From the NCBI GenBank assembly GCA_027924585.1, contig BSBM01002073.1:310001-374000 (forward strand): 64,000 nt of DNA, in the 5' to 3' direction. Of the stretch, positions 57,849 to 64,000 are shown in pieces. Position numbers and translations under genes: made by a program. This DNA is from Larix kaempferi. Its lineage: Eukaryota > Streptophyta > Pinopsida > Pinales > Pinaceae. Every line of letters begins with the position of its first letter. Positions within the stretch are counted from its first letter, which is position 1. The notes beneath the pieces were generated by a model. It did no database searches and was not told the DNA's origin. It saw only the letters and a list, made by a program, of their open reading frames with translations.

Positions 57849-60096
57849 CTATCTTCCACTAGGACCTTCCCTGGGACTCAACTCGACCTACAACACACAT
57901 AAAAACAAATTACAAATATCATAAATTATTTAAACAATTTTAAACTAAATTCAAGATATTAAAATATTAAACTTTATACATAAAAAAAAAATTCAATTAT
58001 TAAAAAAGTCGTACATCAAATTCTTTGAATGCATGTCCACCACTTTCTTCCACCAGAGCCTTCCCTTTGGCTCCAAAGGATCTAAGAGAGTCAAGCTGCA
58101 ACATGTACAAAAGTAATTTATGAATCCTAAAGCATGCAAACAATTTTCAAATAAATCCAAAAAATATCAAATATTAAACTTATATCAAAGATCATTTCAA
58201 GTACAACAAAATTATCTCGATGCCAATATCTGCATTCATCAGAGAACCTACATCTTCACCCCCAATTTCCATATGGTCTCTCCCCTAAAATTTAAATTTT
58301 GTTAATGAATTAAACATAGTAGAAACAAAAAATAAATTAAGCAATTAATTTAAAACTAAAACAAGAAAATTAAAATCATTAGCTCACAAGAGATGGTAAA
58401 TCATCTAAAAAGTTCGATTCTAAAGAAACCTGCATGGATAAGTCAAATTAACAATAAGATTGATATTTATTAAAATTAAAAAAAATATATATATATCAAT
58501 TTCAATCATAAATATTATAATCAATATACCTCTCCAAAACACTCATCATTTTGACTAGGATGCTCTTCATTTTGACTAGTGGAGACTCGAAAATTATGTG
58601 CATTCAACATTCTAGAAAACTGCAAACAAAATACATTTGCTTAATATACTTATTACTATGTAACAAAAAATTCAATTCAAAATGAATAATAAAAAATCAA
58701 ATAGATTGTCATAACATAATCAACAAACCTCTCCCATACTCGATGTGTCATTGGATAACACATCTGAAGCTATATCGCGACAAGACTTAGCATAAGCCCT
58801 CAGATCATCGATGCTCAATCCATCTACCTCATCATTCGTCTTGTAAACAAACTTTTGACGAATAGTAGCACGAGCCCTCTCTCGACCCAATCCCACTTCT
58901 ACTCCAACAAGAGCTGACGCTAAACCATCACCTACCGATTCCCTTGCAGTTGTCCCAAGTTGGGATGTGGGCTCCATCTCCGATCTTAAAGCCACAACCC
59001 TAGGTGGACGAGGTATCTCGGGTGGAGGTCGAAGAGTCGTAGGGTCTCTAAGAGCACCTTTTCGATTATATATTCGTCCCTTTCCAACTCCATAAAATTC
59101 AGAAGGAACATCAGTATAGTTTGGCTTCATACCTAAAAAAAACTCCGCATAGAAAAATCTAGCAAAATAATTAGGAACCTCATCGTTCCATGGCAATCGA
59201 CCATAAGGTGCAAGGAACCGATCATATATTAGATGTGCAATTTGAGGATGCTTGAAATATTGCACTTTCAACATTTTTCACTTAAGGCCTTCTTTGAAAT
59301 TAAACATTGAATTGGCTTGTTCTTTGGTGACTCTCTCCTTCACAACCTCCCACTTGTCTGGACCCATAACTTGGTCCCTTCGCCTCTCCATCAAATGAAC
59401 AAAACCATTCGTAGTTGGTCTGAGTTCCTCATATGCATCAATGAATTTTTGCAATGACCCCAAAACAATCTCTAGACTTTGTTTGCTCTCTGGAGGGAGA
59501 TCCAAAGAACAAAGATCATTGTTCAACCTGTCATAGTAGGATCTACAACTTTCAAGAATAGTTTGTTGCACAACACCTTCCCATGGAAGCTCATCAGGTA
59601 AATCAGATGGATAAGTTGATATGGGTGTACAACCCTCAACTAGTGGAACATATGTCGTCCTAGCGCTAGGAGGATCTTCGCGACCCTGCTCTGCCCCTGC
59701 ACCTATCCCATCATCTCCAATCCTATCTTGATCTTCCTCCCGCTTTGTCGAATTAGGCACATATTTCGAACCTCGCTCTACTTCAAATATAGCCTTAGTC
59801 AAGTGTTAACCTTGTCCAACAATTCGAAACATACAAAAATACAAATTATACATGTATTGAAACATTAATGTTCATACCAATAGAAGGTTGAGATCGACGC
59901 TCTCCCACAGAATATAGAGGGGAATCATTTGTACCCCTATCAACTTGATGGTGATCAGATGACTGTGACCCATACAATAAACTTGAACCCCGAGGTGAAT
60001 TTGACAACCTTGGAGTACCGATTGGAACACCAATTCCCGATGAATGTGATGACCTCCTACGCTTTCACTTCGAAGACTCCACTCTTTCCATTTGAT
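57849..60096 (-). pseudogene. Multi-exon gene of unknown function in the transposon, inactivated
   Basis: On the minus strand a chain of open exons can be read: first exon from ATG 60096 to about 59884, a large exon ending at 58729, then 58619-58530 (30 codons), 58429-58388 (14), 58284-58216 (23), 58095-58015 (27) and 57887-57849 (12 codons plus TAG). The small exons all keep phase 0, with AG/GT borders except one AT where GT is expected (58215). TGA in the first exon and at 59278-59280 interrupt it, both as Lys-stop-Lys. The large exon has HLIYDRFLAPYGRLPWNDEV and ARFFYAEFFLGMKPNYTDV; the N-terminus is Ser/Arg/Pro-rich. I recognise no family. It could be a DNA-binding accessory protein, as in other two-gene transposons; this is inference. 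The join between the first and large exons was not resolved. Confidence 0.6.
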
Positions 60097-60117
60097 ATGA
60101 TTTCTAAATTTACACAA

Positions 60118-60925
60118 CATATTGAAGTTGTACATATTAATTCTACAGACTTAAAGATATATCTAATAAAGAACTACATACCAAATGTAGGGGTGTCTAA
60201 AGCAGTATAAGTGAATTTTTTTGTAAGTCCCTCTCCTAACTCTACCATAATTAATTAAATAAAATTCCTACCATCACTACTATTGCAACATAAAGACAAA
60301 TTTAATAATCATTTCATAATCATATATAATTTATAATGCAGTTAATTGTAGTAGTATAGTAATCTTACAAATTTTTCATCTATCCAATATGATTAAATTA
60401 TATATCTCAATTAACAAACATCTCACGAAATATATATATATATAGACTTATCATAAGATTCGTACTTTATTTATATGAAAAAAAAACTTACACAAATGTC
60501 AACTCATACCATATTGAAGTTGTACATGTTAATTCTACACACTTAAAGACATATCTCATAAAGAACTGCATACCAAATGTAGGGGTGCCTAAAGTAGTAT
60601 AAATCATTTTTTTTTTTGTAAGTCCCTCTCCTAACTCTAGCATCACTACTATTGCAACATAAAGACAAAATTAATAATCATCTCATAATCAGATAGAAAA
60701 TATAAAATATAATGCAGTTAATTGTAGTAGTATAGTCAACTTACAAAATTTTCAACCATCACATATGATTCCATTATATATCTCAATAAAAAAACATCAT
60801 ACGAAATATATATATATATCCACTTCTTATAAGAATCGTACTTTATTTATAAAAAAAAAAAAATTACACAACTGTTGACTCATAACATATTGAAGTTGTA
60901 CATGTTAATTCTACAAACTAAAAGG
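60118..60925. repeat. Tandem repeat upstream of the minus-strand gene (392 and 376 bp plus partial)
   Basis: CATATTGAAGTTGTACAT begins units at 60118, 60510 and 60886; the third is truncated after about 40 bp. Being just upstream of the ATG at 60096 on the minus strand, the units may hold promoter or 5' leader sequence. Confidence 0.9.
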
Positions 60926-60959
60926 CCTTACAACAATCTGACTTTTTAAGTGAATCTGT

Positions 60960-61230
60960 AAACTCTGCTCAAGAACAGAGTTCAAGAACTCTGTTTAAGG
61001 ATAAAACTTTTCATCATTTTTATATCTTATTATATAAAACATATATTTCTTACATTTTCATTAACAGAGTTTTTAACCTCTGTTCATAAACAGAGTTTAA
61101 GCACTCTGTTCATGAACAGCGGTCTTAAACTCTGTTCATAAACAGAGTTTAAGCACTCTGTTCATGAACAGAGTTCTTAAACTCTGTTCATAGTTCTTAA
61201 ACTCTGTTCATAAACAGAGTTCTTAAACTC
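60960..61230. repeat. Array of ACTCTGTTCATGAACAGAGT palindromes
   Basis: At least seven copies or half-copies of AACTCTGTTCATRAACAGAG, the best being a perfect palindrome with GTTCATGAAC at its centre. Confidence 0.9.
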
Positions 61231-61339
61231 TATTAACCAAAATTAACATAAAATTAAATGTAAAAAACCTGAACAGTCTAATTTTAAATCTTAATGCAAA
61301 TATTTTTTTTAAATTTTCTTCAAATGACTACAATTTTTT

Positions 61340-62160
61340 TTGACAATACAAAAGATCGGGAAACGAGACCAGACTCGCAGTGAACAGATTGTCGAACCAC
61401 AATGCCGCAACGAATAAGTCCAACTCGCCGAACGATAAATATTTCCTACAGACAACAACAAAATGGGTTAACAACAAAAAACTATAAAATTATGAAAATG
61501 AAAACAAAATGACACAACTCATCTTCAAAACATACTTGTCAATGAAAAACTATCAACCAACGAAGTGCTGATAACACCCTCCAACAAACGAACTAACCTG
61601 CACACAATACCACATTTCGAAAAGACATTACAACACTAAAACATACGCATACATCTTAAATAAAATTGGAAAATAAAAAACAAACATACAACGACATGAT
61701 GAATGTGTTTATAAACTCACCAGGCAGCCGTCACCTCCACATGAATCCGTCAGGCAGCAACCACCCTATTCCGAACGCAAATTTCACAGAACCATAAAGC
61801 ATCCTCCTCGACGAAGGCAGCTTCCAACTGCTGTAACAAGCAGTATCAACAGAGTGGTCGAGCAATCATCGACGATCATGCGATCGTCAGGAGTGACGAG
61901 GGGCGAATAGACAGAAGGGCGCAGAGACAGCGCAAAGAACGAACGTCGGGGTTCATGCTAGCATCAGCAATGGGCGACCATCAACACCACGAACGAACGT
62001 CGACGTTCGGAAGAAGGGCGGACAGACAGCGGGCGAGCATCATCAACGGGTGACCATGAACAGCGGGCGAGCATCAACATCAGGCAGGCATCGTCAACAC
62101 GGCCATGCAGGGTGGCGAGGATCGGCAGCGGGCCCGCGCGTGGGGTCCAGAAAATGACAA
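61340..62160. other. GC-rich subterminal segment, no gene seen
   Basis: Composition rises sharply, especially 61720-62160, with repeated CGAACGTCGACGTTCG, GGCGAGCATCA and CAACGGGTGACCATGAACAG pieces. No convincing frame. It is the likely upstream region of the minus-strand gene. Confidence 0.5.
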
Positions 62161-62211
62161 ATGGCTATAGCCAAACTGCAGACGAAGCTGGGCTTTTATG
62201 TAGAAAATGTG

Positions 62212-62500
62212 TTCGGACAAATAATTGTTCAGCCGAATAATTGTTTGGCAGAATAATTATTCGGCCGAATAGTTGTTCGGCCGAACCATTATTCGGCCGA
62301 ATAAACAAACACAGGAAATTTTTTTTCCTCCGGTAGTGCTTTGCACACATTTCAAGGGTCCCCATTAAACTAAACGGAGAACTGTTAGTACGTATTCAGC
62401 CGAATAACTTATACATTGTTCGGCCGAATAATGAAACTTATTCAGCCGAATAACATTTGTTATTTGGCCGAATAAAAAATATCAATCGGCCGAATAACCT
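62212..62500 (-). repeat. Right cluster of TTATTCGGCCGAATAA palindromes
   Basis: About ten copies or variants (62226-62300 and 62396-62500), in direct and inverted order, between 60 and 350 bp from the right end. Confidence 0.92.
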
Positions 62501-62522
62501 CCACGAAGACTTTTTTGCACTG

Positions 62523-62562
62523 GTTTCTCACGAAAGTGTCACCCACCTTCACGTTTTTACCC
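62523..62562 (-). repeat. Right terminal inverted repeat
   Basis: The reverse complement reads GGGTAAAAACGTGAAGGTGG then GTGACACTTTCGTGAGAAA; it matches the left end as described there. The copia gag frame resumes at 62563. Confidence 0.8.
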
Positions 62563-62916
62563 TTTGACTCTCTTTCTATAAAAGAAAATGAAAGTGTTGA
62601 ATGTTTTATTACTAGAGTTCAAAATATTGTTAATGTTATTCATGCTCATGGTGAAACTCTTGAAGATAGAAGGATTGTAGAAAAAGTGTTAAGAAGTCTT
62701 CCTAAGAAGTTTGATCCTGTCACTATTGCTATAGAAGAATCAAGGGATTTAACACAACTAACCCTTGCTGATCTATTTGGAAGCCTTCAAGTACATGAAG
62801 ATAGGTTGTAAAAGAATGAGGAACTTTTTGATCAAGCATTCCAAAGCAAGTTGAAGGTAGTAGATGATAAGAAGAAACAGTCGTCCACTGTTAGAAATGA
62901 TTTTTCTTCAACATCA
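62563..62916 (+). pseudogene. Copia gag, 3' part
   Basis: FDSLSIKENESVECFITRVQ, ETLEDRRIVEKVLRSLPKKF and DPVTIAIEESRDLTQLTLAD continue the gag of 50034-50390. An in-frame TAA near 62809 (Gln is typical there) is followed by KNEELFDQAFQSKLKVV. The frame is then cut by the LTR starting at 62917. Confidence 0.92.
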
Positions 62917-63406
62917 TGTTAAATATTGTAACTTCAAAGAATATTATATTTGTACTTTATTATTCCGGAGATGTTTCATCCCTCCGAGGTAACCCTATTA
63001 TGTATCCGGAGATGTTTATTCCTCCGAGGGTTAGTATTAACTAGGGTTATTAGACCCACCATGTGTGGGTCGACCCTGTAGTTATATTTTAGGGGTTATT
63101 AGACTTCTCTAGGTGAGGTCGGCCCCAACAGGTCTTTTAGTCAGTTGAGAGTCAAGTATAAATAGAGGAGGTGAACTCCTCATTAGATCACTCACTCACT
63201 TGTGGAAGAGTGCGCACTTGTCTGGGAGATCTGCTAAGGAGACTTAGAAGGAAGGAGCACATCTTGTATTTTGGTTGATCATCTTATTGAGGAAAGCTTT
63301 ACTGGGTTTTCTACCCCATGAGGGTTTCCCAGAATATATTGTGTGTCTATCTTGTGATTGTGTTTCTTTCAGAGATCTTGCTTGTCTATTCGGTTTAAAT
63401 TCAATA
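62917..63406 (+). repeat. 5' LTR of a second copia element inserted in the gag
   Basis: TGTTAAATATTGTAACTT to TTCAATA, directly followed by the primer site. U3 shares GGGTTATTAGACCCACC, GGGTTATTAGACTTC, GGTCGGCCCC and TATAAATAGAGG with the LTR at 15912, so the two families are related. Confidence 0.88.
63157..63164 (+). promoter_or_regulatory. TATA box of second copia LTR
   Basis: TATAAATAGAGG, in the same relative place as in the LTR at 15912. Confidence 0.75.
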
Positions 63407-63418
63407 TGGTATCAGAGC
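63407..63418 (+). other. Primer binding site of second copia element
   Basis: TGGTATCAGAGC follows the LTR end. Confidence 0.93.
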
Positions 63419-63499
63419 TAGACTGAATAGGACATCTTTCACAAGGTAAGATTATCTCTCTCTCTCTCTTTGGTGAAGTTAGGGTTTCATCCCAAAGTT

Positions 63500-63790
63500 G
63501 GTATTATTGATTTTTGGTTGCATGGCTGGATATCCCTCCTCAATACCTTTCTTTTAAGCCCTAGATCGAACTTTTTGGTTGGGTAGAACTCCGGGAATTG
63601 CAAACCCTAATTCTACCAAAAGTGCGATACGTCAGATTTTGGTTTCAGAAAAAAGTTGGAATTTTTGATTTCTGATTACATGGCTGGATAGCCCTTATCA
63701 AGAGCATTCTTTTAAGCTATAGATCGAACTTTTTGGTTAAGTAGAACTCCGGGAAAGTCAAACCCTAATTCTACCAAAAGTGCGATAAAA
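63500..63790 (+). repeat. Leader repeat of the second copia element
   Basis: Two units of about 155 bp built on TGCATGGCTGGATATCCCTC / TACATGGCTGGATAGCCC, GATCGAACTTTTTGGTT and AACCCTAATTCTACC. They are similar to the leader units at 17190 and 19185. Confidence 0.82.
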
Positions 63791-63869
63791 TTCTGTTTCA
63801 GTTTCCAGAAAAGTGAAAAATAACTTTCCAAGTAAGTCTACTCTGTCTCTTGGACTCCCCCAAGAGAAG

Positions 63870-64000
63870 ATGGCTCCAAATACTAAGCTTGAAGACAAGC
63901 TAGAAGGCATAGAGAATTTTCGGGCATGGAAATACAGAATTGGTCTCATTCTTGAAGAGAATGATCTTGCTCATTATATCAAGGAGGAAGTTGCAGAACC
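63870..64000 (+). CDS. Copia gag, start only (cut by window end)
   Basis: ATG at 63870 opens MAPNTKLEDKLEGIENFRAW, then KYRIGLILEENDLAHYIKEE, the usual N-terminus of a plant copia gag (UBN2/DUF4219 type). It is open to the end of the window, so its integrity beyond is unknown. It follows LTR, primer site and leader in the correct order. The start is the first ATG in frame with the gag motif. Confidence 0.8.
   Translation, partial: MAPNTKLEDKLEGIENFRAWKYRIGLILEENDLAHYIKEEVAE

Larger units (their letters stand above)
50391..62562 (+). mobile_element. 12.2 kb DNA transposon with two convergent genes, inserted in copia gag
   Basis: The boundaries are fixed within a few bases by the split gag frame on either side. 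The ends form imperfect inverted repeats (next two features). Inside are palindrome clusters near both ends, a transposase-like gene (52573-55718, plus), a foldback, a multi-exon gene of unknown function (57849-60096, minus), satellites, and a GC-rich segment at 61720-62160. No clear target-site duplication was found. Superfamily unassigned: the subterminal palindrome clusters and two-gene layout recall CACTA elements, but the ends do not read CACTA and the transposase is not one I know from that group. Confidence 0.88.

Noticed and set aside
50667-62338. CACTA...TAGTG as transposon ends (50667 and 62334)
   Set aside because: Neighbouring bases do not form inverted repeats or a matching 3 bp duplication, whereas the split copia gag and TIRs place the ends at 50391 and 62562.
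1-64000. tRNA or rRNA genes, organelle inserts
   Set aside because: Looked for on both strands by eye; no cloverleaf with conserved arms or recognisable rRNA segment was seen. A tRNAscan-SE and Infernal run would be decisive.

Overview
The window is plant nuclear DNA made almost entirely of decayed, nested transposable elements, with one intact host gene. Low gene density, LTR retrotransposons with plant-type primer sites (TGGTATCAGAGC for Ty1/copia, TGGCGYCRTTGCCGGGGA-like for Ty3/gypsy), repeated UBN2-type copia gags and large AT-rich spacers fit a large-genome seed plant. A gymnosperm is plausible, but I cannot prove it from this window.

Layout. 1-5645: a Ty3/gypsy element on the minus strand (gag, protease, RNase H, RT, second RNase H, integrase), full of stops. 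5646-9054: non-coding, including a CCCGAAA-rich repeat. 9055-11420: a small non-autonomous copia-like element (minus), with 5' LTR, primer site, polypurine tract and a gag-like ORF carrying protein repeats. 11421-15911: two more copies of the gypsy element (minus), separated by a short inverted piece. 15912-24295: a copia element (+) with both LTRs, a long non-coding leader, an RT whose core is deleted, and two satellite arrays before the 3' LTR. 24296-27085: gag and leader of another gypsy family (minus).

27275-47184: a direct tandem duplication, about 9.92 kb (left) and 9.99 kb (right). Each copy holds a broken unknown gene, an LTR and a dead Ty3-type gag-protease. The distal breakpoint lies inside the last codons of a pepsin-like aspartic protease gene (47116-48438, minus), so a 22-codon tail of that gene is stranded at the junction between the copies. 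The full-length gene itself is intact.

49349-64000: a copia element whose gag is split by a 12.2 kb DNA transposon (50391-62562) and then interrupted by another copia element (LTR from 62917). The transposon is the most unusual object here. It has imperfect terminal inverted repeats, clusters of the perfect palindrome TTATTCGGCCGAATAA towards both ends, a four-exon transposase-like gene (+) with DFAENY / SDGCAGQFKS / GKGEHDG motifs, a convergent multi-exon gene of unknown function (minus), a 235 bp foldback between the genes, and several satellite arrays. Both genes are inactivated by premature stops, most of them explainable as cytosine-deamination changes.

The elements do not cooperate as a pathway. 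The window is a record of nested insertion, recombination and methylation-type decay around one surviving protease gene.
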